This document shows positions 46,132 to 59,508 of a stretch of DNA of 64,000 bases, piece after piece. The translations under genes and the position numbers were made by a program. The DNA lies in the NCBI GenBank assembly GCA_907165275.2, contig OU015660.1:9612501-9676500 (forward strand). Reading direction: 5' to 3'. The notes beneath the pieces are model-generated. The model had not been told where the DNA came from and made no database searches. It saw nothing but the letters and a program-made list of their open reading frames with translations. Source of the stretch: Zygaena filipendulae. Lineage: Eukaryota > Arthropoda > Insecta > Lepidoptera > Zygaenidae. Each line of letters begins with the position of its first letter. The stretch's first letter is position 1.

Positions 46132-46770
46132 GGTGATGATTGCTTGTATGTGGTTATGCAATTATTATTAAACAAATTAGATCTTTAGCTACAAATTATA
46201 ATCAAATTTGAATTGCTTCTAATACGCGTGCTCACGATTTTTTTCTTCACACGTGGTAAACATTTGAAAAGACCCTTATGTATTTAAGCTATATAATAGG
46301 GTTCCAGGTTTCACTTTCTGAATAAAATATGAGTATTCTATCGCTAGATTACCACGGCACAATTCATATATGGCACTAATTTATATGTATAAATTAAAGT
46401 GGAAGGTTGCACTTTCAGATGTTTTTTTCAGGCAACGCTTAAAGCGTTTAGTCCTCTTTGGAGAATTATATCTAGAAACGGAAGTTTCCTTAATTTGTGA
46501 TTCGTATTGTAACCTGACAACTTGTAGAGTAAAATTTCTGCTATTTGCAATTTTAAGAGTTGTAGTATCTACATGAGCTTTTTTCATTTAATTTTCATTT
46601 CCCAATTGCTAAGTTTCGTGTGTTGTAAGTTATTGACATAGATACTACACACGAAACGCGCTCTAAGTTGCTCTAATTTGTAAAATATACCTATCACAAC
46701 GTCTATAGAAAGAGTTGGAACCTTAGAATACTACAAACTTTCTCATTGTGTATGGTATTTATAATAATAA
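46132..46770. other. Possible decayed cysteine-rich exon; otherwise nothing
   Basis: After an acceptor-like gatgtttttttcag (46430) a frame reads ...LICDSYCNLTTC, a C-x3-C followed by C, then loses the pattern. It might be a degenerate CSalpha-beta exon; evidence is thin. Confidence 0.15.
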
Positions 46771-47031
46771 TCTTAATATATATAAATCACGTGTCACGTT
46801 GTTTGTCCGCGATGGACTCCGAAACCACTGAACGGATTTTGATAAAATTTTGTAACCATTTATAATATGGTCGAACTTAAAAGATAGGATAGTTTTTATC
46901 CCGGAATTCCCGCGGGAACCCCGGAATTAATGCAGGGAACTGCTTATCACCGTAAACTACAGCACTTTTTTCCCGGAATTACCGCGGGACCTCCGAAATT
47001 ACCGCGGATGAAATCGCGAGGGGCAGCTAGT
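46771..47031 (+). mobile_element. Helitron, same subfamily as 21871-23504
   Basis: It starts TCTTAATATATATAAATCACG and ends with the hairpin CCGCGGATGAAATCGCG then GGGGCAGCTAG|T. It gives the empty-site sequence for the pogo-like insertion. Confidence 0.75.
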
Positions 47032-47340
47032 ATAGGTATAAGCTCCAATAATGTCTGGACATTATTTTTTAATTATGTATATATTATGTACCTTTAAGTT
47101 TACAATTGCGAGATATAAATTCATGTCGCGCCGAAGCAAAGTTGGTGGTATAACTTTGCAAATATAAATATATGTGTATATTATACCTGGGGGTGGACGC
47201 AGTAGTGAAACTCCTCCGGGTTATAAGGGCCCATGGGATTACGCCGGTTTTAATAGTTCACCGTAACTTTCGTTAAGCTTCAGAGCTTTGGTTATTAATA
47301 ATATTCACACTGTTACGAAAGTTTTTCACACCCGAAATCT

Positions 47341-47600
47341 ACACAGATAAATAAAGTTTAAGCGTCTGTTTGTAATTCCAAATTAACAGCTTTTCACTAA
47401 ATGCTTATGAAAGTATATAGGTAGGTAAGTATACTGTGCTTACATTAAGTGCTCAATTTTTTAAATTTTTGTCTGTCTACCAGTCTGTTTGTTCCGACTA
47501 ATGTCTGAAACGGCGGGACCGATTTTAACAGGACTTTCACTGGCAGATAGCTGATGTTATAAGGAGTAACTCAAGCCACTTTTTTACGATACCTATAATA
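47341..47600 (+). mobile_element. Helitron, long subfamily, 3'-truncated
   Basis: acagataaataaagtttaagcgtctgtttgtaattccaaattaacagc through gctgatgttataaggagtaac, as in 10327 and 52040. Confidence 0.6.
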
Positions 47601-47998
47601 AATAAAAAAAATCCATTTTATGTAGGTGGGTATAATATATCAACGGTCACCCTTATTTTGCCTAAAAAGGTGTTAATTGTTTGATTATATCATACAGAAA
47701 TTTTAAATTAAGAGATTGTTTTTTCATACTTGCTCTATTTTAATTGCTTGAAGTTTTCTTGATGTCAGTTGACCAAAATTGCGCAATCCCTTTGTTTGTG
47801 TTAAGGGGCTCACTAACAAGCAATTAATTGTACCTACAATTTCGTGAAACTTTGCCGTCACAATAACTTCAAAGTAAAAAGATTGAGTATTGTTATAATT
47901 TTTCAAACTTATTACTTCAGTCATCATTTCAGAATAACTGTTTGTTCCAGAATTTAATCAGCTCAGCCAGTGTCGCATTTGAGAGAGCATTCAGAGAC

Positions 47999-48204
47999 AT
48001 CCCTAATAATATTATAAATGCGAAAGTAACTTTGTCTGTCTGTTACGCTTAACGCCTTAATGGCTCAACCGATCATCATGAAATTTTGCATACACGTTGT
48101 CAGGGAGAAAGAAGGTACAGAGAAGGACATAGGGTACTTTTTATTTCGGAATTCCCGCAGGAACTTTGAAATTAACGCAAGTGAAACCGCGGGGAACAGC
48201 TAGT
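47999..48204 (+). mobile_element. Helitron
   Basis: tccctaataatattataaatgcgaaag to aagtgaaaccgcggggaacagctag|t; includes an 8-base duplication gaaggtac in the middle. Confidence 0.75.
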
Positions 48205-50800
48205 ACCAAATAAATGTATTTTCTTCCTTTTTTATATTATAAAATTTATAATGTCATTGAGATAGATTATTTACTCTATAAAAAGAAAATTAGAATAATT
48301 TCATGTCTCCGCAAGCATTGTAACTACGCAACGGGCGAACTTATGTTCCTGACACGTAAGGTTCCACCCACGAGGGGTAGAAGATTGGATTACAGAGTGC
48401 GTCACTGGGGTATCAGATGTGCCCTTGCTTACAGTTGGTTTTTTGTTTTTCACTGGCTGTATAAATAGATCGGAGTTTTGAAATTAGTATATTTTTAAAT
48501 TTAATTCTAGAACATTTGATTCTGCATAAATCAGAAAAAAAAGTAAAATATTATGAATTTTCAAACACCAACCTGATATTTTTGTCTTCATTCAAGCCAG
48601 TTTAAATTTTTTAAAAGAAAATATTGTATGTCTATTACCTATAATTTAATTATTTTGATATTGCTTTTCTCAGGCACAGCAAAACTGTGAGTTTCTACTT
48701 ATAACTGATGCATTAATAATTAATTAAGGTCGAGTAGCTACCAAAAATGTAATTTTACGGCACACAACCGCAAGCTTCTCTCAGCGTTAATCAAAATTGA
48801 ATTAAGCATAAATTAGTACTTTTCCATTAGCCCATAAAGTGGGGGGAGCAAATTAATGTGTCTGCAAATTTAGAAGCACAAAATGAATTATCAGGTGAAA
48901 CGAACGCCAAGGGTTGCCAACTTTATAAAATATTCTATCGGCTCTGAATTTTAAATATTTTAAAGGTAAAACCGAAAACCGTTTTTCAGCTGTCCGATAC
49001 GATTGCTTGTTGTATACGCTTATTTTTTGGTGTTATATATTACATTTTGAAAGTAAATAGGTATGCTTACCTATTTACATTCAATATTTAAAAAATTTCA
49101 TTAAAATATTCACTTTTCAATTTCCAAACAAATATTTTAAACAAATTTAAATTTAAGAACAGCAAATGTGTGAGAATGCGTCAAAAATGCAGTTACCTAC
49201 AAGAAAAACGTAGAAATCGTCCGTGGGAAATCAAATATTGGGTAGTATAGCAGCGGCCAACGGGCATGTGTGCTAGACTTTGATTAAGAATGTTAAAGGA
49301 ACAATGACAGTATGCAAGGATCGTAATATAGGAACTGGAAGTCCGTAGTCTCTGTCTATCCATTGGGGAGAAAAGTTGAAACAATTTGACTTTTCATTTT
49401 GTCATATAACATTCATTCGTATTATAATTGATATTACTGATGTAATATGAAAGCAAAATTTTACCGTAATACTTAAAATAGATCAGTTGCTTATTGTCGT
49501 TAAAAAAAAAGAAAAAAAAATATCAAGGAGTCAGGAAAATAAGTCAGGATTTATGCCGGCGCTGTTTTTTTCAAAATTAGAATTTGAACACTGGAAATTG
49601 ATCCCACAAAATATACCTAGTGTAAAACAATTATTGCAATGAGCAAGTTTTTAGTATTGAGGCATAAATACCTAAATTTATATAGCATTCTAAAAAAGAA
49701 TTGGAACTCGTATTTACGCACCTTCAGCGTGCCGATCCCGTTGTTGTGTCGAGTGTTAACGTCAGTCGAGTCAATTAGCAAAATAAAACATAATTCATTT
49801 CAATAATTCACCCAAGAAACTTTGCCCTGTCGCGTCCTCCCTTTCTTGCCTACTCTCTCACTTCAACGTTAGGGGTTGAGTGAATGATGCCGTCCTACTT
49901 TAGCGCGTACGGTGTGTTGCACATATTCGAGTGTTATCTCATTCTGGTACATCAATGGTAATCTGTATAGAATGATGCTCTATTTATTTTGTTATTTTTT
50001 TTTAACGTATGTAGCTCGAGTGCAACATTTCCAAGAATAATGTCATCTAAGTAATAAAAAATTTGATAACGAACCCATACTTCTTCGCAATTTTTTATAT
50101 TTTTTTTATTGTTTGTTTTCAGGAAACATAAGCCCATAGATAAATACCTTACAAACTAACATATTATAAACAAATATAAAAACATTGCATGTATTTATTT
50201 ATACATATTCCGACGAATCTGAAACTAAGTAACGAATGGTCCTGTCGCTTGGTCAGCCAATCAAAAATCTAGTTTTCGCGTGGTCACGCAAAACAAAATT
50301 TTTGTTTTTTGACCTTATGACATGAAAAAGAAATGAAGAATGTGAAAAAGGTACATAAATCATAATCTTCATGTCACTAAACTTAGATAAGTTTGTCGTG
50401 ACATTACAGAGTCGCCGAGATAGTAGACATAAGCAGTGCCCTTTGGAGGTTAAAGATTGTAGAATGTCAATTTGGCTAGGAGGCTGAGGCGATAACCAGA
50501 GTGTATAAATAGAACTTAATGTACAATCTACTACTTTGTATTACAACTTTTTAATATTATATTAATTCACTAGCCGTATGTGAATAACTATTGGAATTTA
50601 ACTGCTTCCTACATAATATATCATTACGAAAAATTTTATACGTATTTTACAAGTGACCCAGCTTCCAACAAGTATTTTTCCTGCCTCTCTTCACAAATAA
50701 TTACACGCAAAGAAAAGAAGTCTCCCTTCACAAATATTATAACACCACGCAAAAAATACAAATATTCAAGTAGAGCAGTCTTTCATGCAACGCAGCTTCA
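48205..50800. other. No gene recognised
   Basis: AT-rich sequence. 50224-50480 resembles the MITE of 11332 in reverse (tggtcacgcaaaac; gattgtagaatgtcaatttggctagga) but the ends are unclear. Confidence 0.3.
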
Positions 50801-51123
50801 CTTCGATTGGCTACGAATCTCCCCTCGTAGCTCGTAGCAACGTGAGGCTGTCGTACTGGCAACCCGCTACGGTGTGGACGTCTACGCCGTAGCTATCGCG
50901 CTACAAAGACCTTGACACGCATATTTTGAACCCCGCCTGAGTTTCCCAAAATCTGCGTTTTGCGGATGAGAATCTCTTAACTTTCAGCTTTGCGTATAAG
51001 TATTTAGAATTTTTCTAGTTTTTGTTTTGACGTTTATTTAAAGTGTAGTTTAGTTTTTTTCTGTGAAAGCGTGGACATTGACTGTTTTGATTTGATTGCA
51101 CGTGGACGAATTCGTAAATAAAG
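50801..51123 (+). promoter_or_regulatory. Possible promoter and untranslated first exon
   Basis: 50800-50960 is GC-richer with a gattggctac CCAAT-type box and no repeat signature. An A/T-rich leader follows and ends at AATAAAG|GTGAGTAA (51124), a strong donor. It could be a non-coding first exon of a gene extending to the right beyond the window or with distant exons. No coding exon was found downstream. Confidence 0.25.
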
Positions 51124-52039
51124 GTGAGTAACGATTTACTTGTGTTATTAATGCTGTGCATGTTATGTTATTAATTACATACGTAAAAAAATGTGTTTAA
51201 AACATTGAAAAAAATTACATAATACAGTTCATAAGAATGTTCCTTTTTGTTGTTGCCTCTTTGTCACTGCAACGAGTGTAGGTACTAAAAATCGCTTCAT
51301 TTTTAAATATATAGGTAATTAGGTATTTGACTAAAGTGAACTGTGGGCATATTTCTGAATATGCAACAAAAACTGTTGTACTTATAACTAACTGTTACGT
51401 ACCTACTAACATTAAAAAAAAACTTATCTGTTGTCACGAAAATTGGATTTACGATATGAATTTAGTTATTTATTTAAGTAGGTAAGTATTCAGTTTTAAA
51501 AGCATTGCGTTATGTTGAATTGATGAAGATTGATTTATTATAATATGTGTATCGAAAGTGATTAAAAAATAAGTGAATCCGTAAACTTATTGAATGTATT
51601 ATACAAGGATCACAAAATACAAAAGACAAACAAAACTGTTTTGTATTACATAATATGCTATCTAATATTTGACAATGAGTATGATAAAAGGAACACTCTA
51701 TTTTTATATGATCGTCGTTTTTGATAAGTTGTGAGTTCCAATAAGGAAAAAAATATACTTTTATCAGCTACGGCACAATATTGTGTTACGCTTCGTTTGT
51801 GTTCCTTCTTTAGATCAGAGATCTCATCTCATGTTATATTTTTATTTATTCTATTCGAAAATAAGGTATGATAACGCTACCGGTCTTAGGATGATTTGTA
51901 TATTTAACCGATACAGTTTGATCGTATCTTTTCTGGCTTAGCAATGATCTGATTGTTTCGTATTACTTCTCAGAAAACTAATCTTTATTTAGAGGTTTAT
52001 TCACATACATATTTTCTTTGAACAACATCATATCCAGGA
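51124..52039. other. No gene recognised
   Basis: AT-rich sequence, perhaps intron if the first exon above is real. Confidence 0.3.
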
Positions 52040-52390
52040 TCTAATTTATATACATAAATATATAATTGAAGTGTCTGTTTGTAATCCTAAATTAACAACT
52101 TTTCCATTAACTGGTGTGGAAATATACACCGTACTTACATAAACAATCAATTTTCAAAAAAAAATTATCTCTGTCTGTTTGTTTGTTCCGGCTAATCTGT
52201 GAAACAGCTGGACCGATTATAACAGGACTTTCACTGGCAAATAGCTGATGATATAAAGAGTAACTTAGGCTACTTTTTATTTTGGCTATACAGTTTGGCA
52301 GACCTATTTAACATGCCATGTATTTATATTTTTGGTACCTAAATAAAAAAAAAATAAAAAAAAGTTCCTGCGGGAATTCTGAAATAGCGT
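52040..52390 (+). mobile_element. Helitron, long subfamily
   Basis: tatacataaatatataattgaagtgtctgtttgtaatcc to ttcctgcgggaattctgaaat; the hairpin end is lost. Confidence 0.6.
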
Positions 52391-52500
52391 CAGTTTCGGA
52401 ATTCCTGCAGCAAAATAAAATATACCTACCTACAGTGCAACTCAGCCGGTATAACGGAGCTGACTTTATACACATACAAACAAACAGAAATCATTTGCAT

Positions 52501-52693
52501 CCTCACATATTATAAAACAAAGTCCTTTGCCGCTGTTTGTCTGTCTGTTTGCAACAAACTCAAAGACTACTGAACGGATTTTCATACCAATAGATAGAGT
52601 TATTTAAGAGGAAGGTTTATATGTATAGTTTACCCTGGAATTCCCACAGGAACTCTGAAACTACTGCGGATGAAACCGCGGAAGGCAACTAGT
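52501..52693 (+). mobile_element. Helitron
   Basis: atattataaaacaaagtcctttgccgctg to tgcggatgaaaccgcggaaggcaactag|t. Confidence 0.7.
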
Positions 52694-52834
52694 TAATAAT
52701 ATCAATATAAAATAAGGACATTAGTGAATATTTAAAACTATTTTTTATTAGGTTGTAAATATAAATTTATTTATTTAATTAAAGGGAAAGGTTAAAGGAA
52801 AGTTAACTAAACACAAGATCTGCTTATGATGAAA

Positions 52835-52939
52835 TTTTACAGGACCTAGATAGATTATTATAGGTAGAAAATATCACCGAAGGAGTTTCTGCGAGAACTC
52901 GCAAATTACAGCAGTTGGAAACCACAGGGAACAGCTAGT
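52835..52939 (+). mobile_element. Helitron 3' part, degraded hairpin
   Basis: gtttctgcgagaactcgcaaattacagcagttggaaaccacagggaacagctag|t. Confidence 0.5.
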
Positions 52940-55059
52940 ACAATATTTTATATTTTATAGTACCCTTTATAAATTCTGGGCTGTTTAGGTATAACCGGAA
53001 TTTTAAAGCTAAGTAAGCATTTCAGCTTTCTACTGAATAATATATGAGGCAAACAAGCGTCGGAATATCTCATTAAAACGTTACTGTTTTAATGCAGTAC
53101 TAAAAACATAATAAACTTACCAGCCCATTTCGTTACAAATCTTTTTGCACATTTAACCTACACCGTTATAGGTGGCGCTCTGCACAACTGTTATTCTGAC
53201 CCAGGACGTAAAAAATTCAAAACCCGTCATGAATATAAACTTCTACGCTCGTCTATAAAAGTAAGCGAGTTTCGGTCGAAGGGCTTGCCGACATTTGACG
53301 TTTAAAGCACAAGAGATAGCGGGGGCGGTATCAAAACTAAGTTCCGTTGATGTTTAGAATTTTAAAATACGTTCTTTTTATAAAATATATATTCTCAATG
53401 TTCAGTTTCAAGTAAATCCCGAAAACTATGTATAAAAAAGATGTTTAATATCAAAATATTTAATTAGTTCAAGCAAAAAAGACAACTAGGTTAGCAGCAG
53501 CAGTTAAAAACTTGGCTTCATATTCTAAACTGAGAATATAGGTACTGGGAAAATTTGTCTATAAATGAAAACGATACTACTTGTACTTTGACTAAAATTT
53601 TAGCAAAGATGTCCTTTTTACCTTCATAGATTCTGAACATGGCTAAGGGGGCTGGCGTTATGAGCATTTCGCTTATCACATATGCCACACCCATCAGCGG
53701 ATGCCTAGCAGGCCCACTCGTAAGACGTTAAAAAATAATCCCGGCAGCAACGTGAGGGTTATCGTTAGACTCTTTGAAGTCGTAACATGATTATCGCCTG
53801 CGCAGTATTTGAGGAAAAGGTTCGAATTGTATTGGGTATATGTTGTACGTAACCCTTCCGTTGGTTAACCGTCTGAATTTTTATAAGACAACGTCTCACG
53901 TTCCCCGCTAGCTTTTTTGGAATAACATGTCAAGATGCGAAGTGACTTTAGCCATTTGTAGGGAAATATAGCGGTTGTAAGTTGAACTTTACTGAATTAA
54001 CTTTTATAAAAGCAACAAGAAGTATCCTAACATACCTACTTGCCGATCTTTGATAATGTTATAAATTTCAAAAAGTGTTTTTTTTTCTTTTAGTACCTAC
54101 GTACCTAGTTGTTAAAAGGCCGACACATCTACTGTTTATCTTTATCTTTTACCCCTAGGAAATTTATATCGCTCAAAATTATAGCATCAGTAAAACTATT
54201 TGATATAATATTATTCATTAGCTTATAGAAGAGTTTTAAAAACAAGGGCGTGTCCTTTATAAGCAAACACTTGAGAAATATGTGATGGTTTTTGAAATTT
54301 GAATGTGTTTCTTACTCATTTTTGATTGGCGTTACGCGCGTTACGCGCTATCTTCATGCAAAAGTATTTTAATATATAGCTATACCTATTATTTTAGACT
54401 TTTAGTTTGGTATATGCATCAATCACTTCGACTGCCTGCTAACATTTAACTCTCAATGTGAAAAAAGAAGTTAAATTATGTTTTGGATTGACACGTACGT
54501 AATATTATATGTAGTATACTTTTTTTACCGCAGTTCCCGAAGAAATCTAAAAAGCCGCGGAAACTGCTCGATATAATAAGTAGATATATATTTATTACAA
54601 ACATAAATAGAGGTAAGCAAGTAGATTTTTTACAGTAATTGCTAAAAAGTAGCAGAACCTACGAAAATATACATATAAAGACAAATAAAGAAGAAAAAGA
54701 ACTCATTCTCAAGGACCCCTTCGTAGAAAGAAATCTTTAGTCGAATCTCGTCGGAGTTTTGGCGGAGTTTATAAAATATTCAAGGCGCTTCATGGTTCTG
54801 AGGTCGAGTCAGCATTTGGGTACGAAATTAAAACCGTAACGTTTACTTTTATGTGATGTCTCAGCAAAGACGCAGGTTATCTCGCAAGTTTACTATAGAC
54901 ACGTAAACTGATGATGGCGTTTAAAATATGTAACTACTATTATGTTTGTTTTATGTTTTATTCTAGTTTTATATTTTGTGAAATCGTCTTATTTTACCAT
55001 AAAATTAATTTGTAGCATTCAACCGGTTGTTAGCTATAATTGGCTACTTGACTAATTTA
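52940..55059. other. No gene recognised
   Basis: No open frame with a domain; ggctaagggggctgg at 53641 matches the MITE end of 11332. Confidence 0.3.
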
Positions 55060-55325
55060 TTTTTATTCCGTCGTATAGATTAGAAAAAAATGTTGGACAC
55101 GTATTTTTACTTTTTTTTACGTAATCAAAAAATAACGGCGATTTGAGTTGAAATTTCGCGTGACGTCACAACCCGGTGCAGTTTGTACGAGGCTTATACT
55201 GAATAATGACGTCACGCGTCCCCCACCCTAAACTTTAATGCGCTTTATCTGCAGTTTATTTTCATTAATTAGAAAAAGCAAAAAAATACGTGTCTATTAT
55301 TTTTTAACTGACCGACTAATTAGAA
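55060..55325. mobile_element. MITE with TGACGTCA motifs, reverse of 17045
   Basis: gttggacacgtatttt...aaaaaataacggcgat...gcgtgacgtcac...aatgacgtcacgcg...tgaccgactaatta. Confidence 0.7.
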
Positions 55326-55459
55326 TTTTGATTTTCATACCCTGGAGATTACCCAATTGTTGTGATTTATAAATTTAATAAATAATAGCTGTTCCCCGCA
55401 GTTTCACCCGCGTTAGTTTCGGAGATCCCACGGGTACTCCAAAATAAAAGTACTCACTA

Positions 55460-56025
55460 ATAAATAAATAAAATAAAAAGCCTTTTATTTCATGCGAAGA
55501 AGGACTTTGTACAATTATTTTAAACAAAATGGCAACGATTTAAAATTATATATCAATTCATAATAATTGGTTTAGAAGAAGATTTCCATTTACTTTTAAT
55601 TTCCGACACTTGTGGTTATTTTTTTTTAAAAATACAATGATAAGTAAATTTATAAATTAAATTTGATTTGAATGATTTTAATTGTATTTGTAAAATTATT
55701 GATTTGTAATATTTAAAATAAAAAATAAAATTGTAAAAAATAAAAAAAATAAAATGTAAAATATAAATGGTAAAAATAAAGTTGGCATGCATGAACCCCT
55801 CATGTGAGGGTGAAGGCCTCCTCCAGAGAATTCCAGTAGTCTCGGTTTTTGGCTTCTGTCATCCAGTTTTTTCCTGCAACTTGTATGATATCGTCTGCCC
55901 ATCTAGTTACAGGTCTCCCTCTTTTCCGAGTGCCTATAGGACCCGGCCATGACGTCATGCGAATTGTCCATCGATCGTCGTTCATTCTCGCAACGTGTCC
56001 TGCCCATCTCCATTTTAACATTTTA
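55460..56025 (-). mobile_element. 5'-truncated RTE-type LINE with 8 bp target duplication
   Basis: ACTCACTA occurs at 55452-55459 and 56026-56033. The element is on the minus strand with a (TTTA)n tail next to the left duplication. Its 5' end is an open reading frame fragment, so it was truncated during insertion. Confidence 0.7.
55800..56021 (-). pseudogene. C-terminus of an RTE-type LINE ORF2
   Basis: 73 codons: LKWRWAGHVARMNDDRW, GRPVTRWADDI, NWMTEAKNRDYWNSLEEAF, the conserved end of lepidopteran RTE-like polyproteins beyond the reverse transcriptase. It stops normally; the N-terminal RT and endonuclease are absent. Confidence 0.8.
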
Positions 56026-56639
56026 ACTCACTACCATACATAATTATATTTGACAACAGGTAGGTATAGCATGCAAAATTTAATGTTGCGTAACAAACAA
56101 ACTCACTTTCGCATTTATAATATAGTAAGGATGTATGGAAGTCGAGATGAAGATAATTTTTAACCGACTTCCAAAAAGGAGGAGGTTCTTTAAAACAAGT
56201 TGTTTGTCAGTAACCTTAAAAAGACTTCTGAATTCAAAGACTAAAGGGGTTAAGTGACGGATTGAAGTTAGTACAAAAAAATATTAAAATTTGAATATTT
56301 TTATCGTATCTATTCTAAATTGTTTATAACGAGATGAAAATCTGGATAATTATTTTCCGTAATAAAACTCCCCACAATATTTTATCGCTGCTGACATTGA
56401 GTGACTCTATCTAAGAATCCCTTGTGGTCGTCTTTCTCGCTAATTACAAGAACCTCAGAAAAAATATCTTTGATGAGCTCCTTTTTCGCTTTTAATTAGG
56501 TATTATTTATAGTAGGCATAGGTACTTTTTTTACGGAGTAACACATGAAATTATTTGCAATCGTTTTTAGATAAATATGTTATCCTACTTAGTTGCCTAC
56601 GTCTGATGGGCATGATGACAAGGTATAAAAATCTAAATT

Positions 56640-56907
56640 ATTTTTAGTCGGTTAGTTAGATAGTAAAAAAGTAATAGACACGTATTTTTCGCTTTTACGA
56701 ATTATTGAAAAAATACTTACTTAGATGAAACCCATTAAAGTTTGAGAGTGGGAGGTTGCGATGTCAAAACTAATAAAGTGTATACCTACCTAAGTGCGAC
56801 GTCACACGGAATTTCAACTCAATGTATCGCCGTTATTTTTTGATTATGTAAAAAAAGGAAAATAAGTGTCCAATATTTTTTATTAATCTAAGAGACGGGC
56901 TAAAAAT
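56640..56907. mobile_element. MITE with TGACGTCA family, same orientation as 17045
   Basis: tagtcggttagttagatagtaaaaaagtaatagacacg ... attaatctaagagacgggctaaaa. Its central site reads gtgcgacgtcacac; the other is mutated. Confidence 0.7.
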
Positions 56908-57579
56908 TAAAATTTTGTCATGATATCCATTATTGAATGCCATAGACGGAAGGAGAACGAGCGAAAACTACGACCGCTCAAAGATTTTTTCATAAATATA
57001 ATTTTATTTAAGAAGGCTTTACTGTTGTACACATACATTAGATTATCGGTATATTATATTTGTGATATAATTTTCTTTTGTTAGATACAGAATAAAATAA
57101 TAAGTACGTAGTTGGATGTAAAACATGAAATTCGGTACAATGCTTCTATTTATAATGTACGCTGTTGAAATATACATAAAAAATAGGGGTTAAAATTTTG
57201 TATTCAAGTTTAGCAGTGTTGAAGTAAGAGTCATTGAGACCATTATTTCAGTTCTTCTTTTCAAATTAAGAAATAAGTATTTCTCGATTTTTTGATGATT
57301 CAACTACACGAGCCAGTAGTTCTTGTATAATTTATTCTATGGATTTTATGAAAAGTTGATTTAGTCATGTTACTAAAACTGTGCAGACAATATTGAAAAA
57401 GTTTTTCTCTCTGACCACACTCAAAAATTCACTAAATAAATGCCTAATTACTCCCCTTAGACTAAAATACTGGCACAATATAATATTTTCCTCGTCTAGG
57501 GGTAGGTACATAATTTCTCCCCTACTTTATCCGCTTTTCTCTCACGTCCGCACACACATTCCACTGTCCCTATACATCA
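56908..57579. other. No gene recognised
   Basis: AT-rich sequence with a 78-codon frame at 57381 without any domain. Confidence 0.3.
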
Positions 57580-57836
57580 GGGTTGCCATAACCAATCTTT
57601 TGACCTCAAAATATTGACAAATTTTTTTAGTATATCTAGTAACTAAGGAAATTTCCTTAGTAGTTACTAAGACTTACTAAGTCAGTCAAGTCAGGATGCA
57701 GGTGACGTTTTTTTTTTAATTGCTGTCTATAAAAGTAAGAAAGTGTTAGAATTATTAAAAAAATCTCAAAACTTCTTAGCGATAACATCTCTTATTGTCT
57801 TACGTGTCAAGTTTGTTCGTACATTGACAACCCTGC
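57580..57836. mobile_element. Possible MITE with CAGGGTTG / CAACCCTG ends
   Basis: Short inverted ends (cagggttgccataacc and tacattgacaaccctg) about 255 bp apart; only the outer 8 bp pair exactly. Confidence 0.35.
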
Positions 57837-58157
57837 ACTTTCCATCTTGGTATCGTGTGTGCTAGAAAAAGAAAATTAATTATGTGCCATTGTTCTCTTT
57901 GAGTGCCGTTTTGTACGCATCTGGTGTGACCATTTGTTTTTTTTTTTTCGTATTACGCCATCCATTTTGTTTGGTACCGTTTGACCGCAGTATTTTATTT
58001 CGTTTGTTTTAGGTCATTTGTACCCTTTCGTATGGGGCATTCCTTGATTACCTACTAAGGAATTTCTATGTATTGTTTTGTAGCTCTCCTGCTTGTTATT
58101 TCTCGCTGTCAATCAATTTATACGTATTTAGTTATCACAGGTTATCACCTATCCATT

Positions 58158-58353
58158 CATGGTTTCATCCACGCAAATTTCGGGACTACTGTGAGAACTC
58201 AAAAAAGTGTTCTATGTCTTTTAGGGATACTGTAGCTTTATGTCAGTGAAATAATTTTTAAAATCGGTTCACCAGAACTTGATATGACCGCTCCTACATC
58301 CAAACTTACAAAAACAAACTCACATTCTCATTTACAATATTGGTATAGATTTG
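58158..58353 (-). mobile_element. Old Helitron copy
   Basis: catggtttcatccacgcaaatttcggga ... ctcatttacaatattggtatagat. Confidence 0.45.
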
Positions 58354-58882
58354 ACAATTTACACAAGGACAAGAATAAAGAAACCATTTTACTGAACACA
58401 CAAACGTTGACTCTACTTAGCTGGAGGTCAGATGAAATTGTATGATAATGTTTGTATAATTAGTATATATTTGTATGAGTTATTTTCATGATGTTAAACT
58501 CAGATAACATCTTATGGCTACTACTACCAACTACTACTACCAAGAAATCATGAGCTTGCAGCTGAACATGTAAAAAGCTTGAAAAATTGGTCCTGACTCA
58601 TATAAACTCATAGAGTGTGTAAAATACGTATCCTTTGTACACATTCCATATAATAGGTAAGTATCCTTTGTTTGGTTGAACAACAAAGCTCACAGTCTTT
58701 GGAATGCTCAATTTAGTGAACTCAAGCGACTCATATTATTGTTACATCATATTCAGAGAGAACACTAGCCTAAACAATTAAATCATTGCTCTGAACTTAA
58801 TTTCTTGATATTCTGAACATAAGATACATCACTGGATGTTAATTTGTATCTCGCATAATTTTTAGATGTTATTTTATTGCTG

Positions 58883-59095
58883 ACTAGCTGTTCCCCGCGG
58901 TTTCACCCGCGTTTATTTCAGAGTTTCCGCAGGAATTCCTGGATAAAAAGGACCCTATGCCATTCTCTGTACCCCTGACAACGTGTCTGCAAAATTTCAG
59001 GATGATCGGTTGAGCCTTTAAGGCGTGAAAGCGTAACAAACAAACAAATAAATAAACAAGCAAAAAAACTCACTTTCGCATTTATAGTAAGGATT
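58883..59095 (-). mobile_element. Helitron
   Basis: actagctgttccccgcggtttcacccgcg to cactttcgcatttatagtaaggat. Confidence 0.75.
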
Positions 59096-59508
59096 ATGAC
59101 ATGATATATTGTGACCTTTTAATTATATCTCGACATTACCACCCAGATATAATCAACTATTGTAAAAAATATGATCCAACGTCGATAGTGGAACTTTTTG
59201 CTTGTTCTTGCATAATTAATTGGAAAAAAAACACTAGTCTTATATAACGTCATTTTATAATTAACTAAGCCGACTGGCGAGCCGTGAATTTGTTGCGCAG
59301 TTTCTGCTCTCCAGTCATATTATTAGAAAGCTGTAAAAGGCGGACATTTTATGGGTGCTGTAATTATTATTGTAATCTTCTTGAGGTCAAAAAGAACCAT
59401 ACTTATGAGCTAACTTTGAATAAATAGTCTATTCTCAGTAGTTCAATTACAGTTCAATTGATTGTGCTACTGCAACTTTTGGGTTTCATTAGTTCAATCC
59501 AATTTTAA

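Larger units (their letters stand above)
55385..56132 (-). mobile_element. Helitron split by a LINE insertion
   Basis: The left part is atagctgttccccgcagtttcacccgcg... to about 55459; the right part runs from 56026 to ttataatatagtaaggat. The gap holds an RTE-type LINE. Confidence 0.7.
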
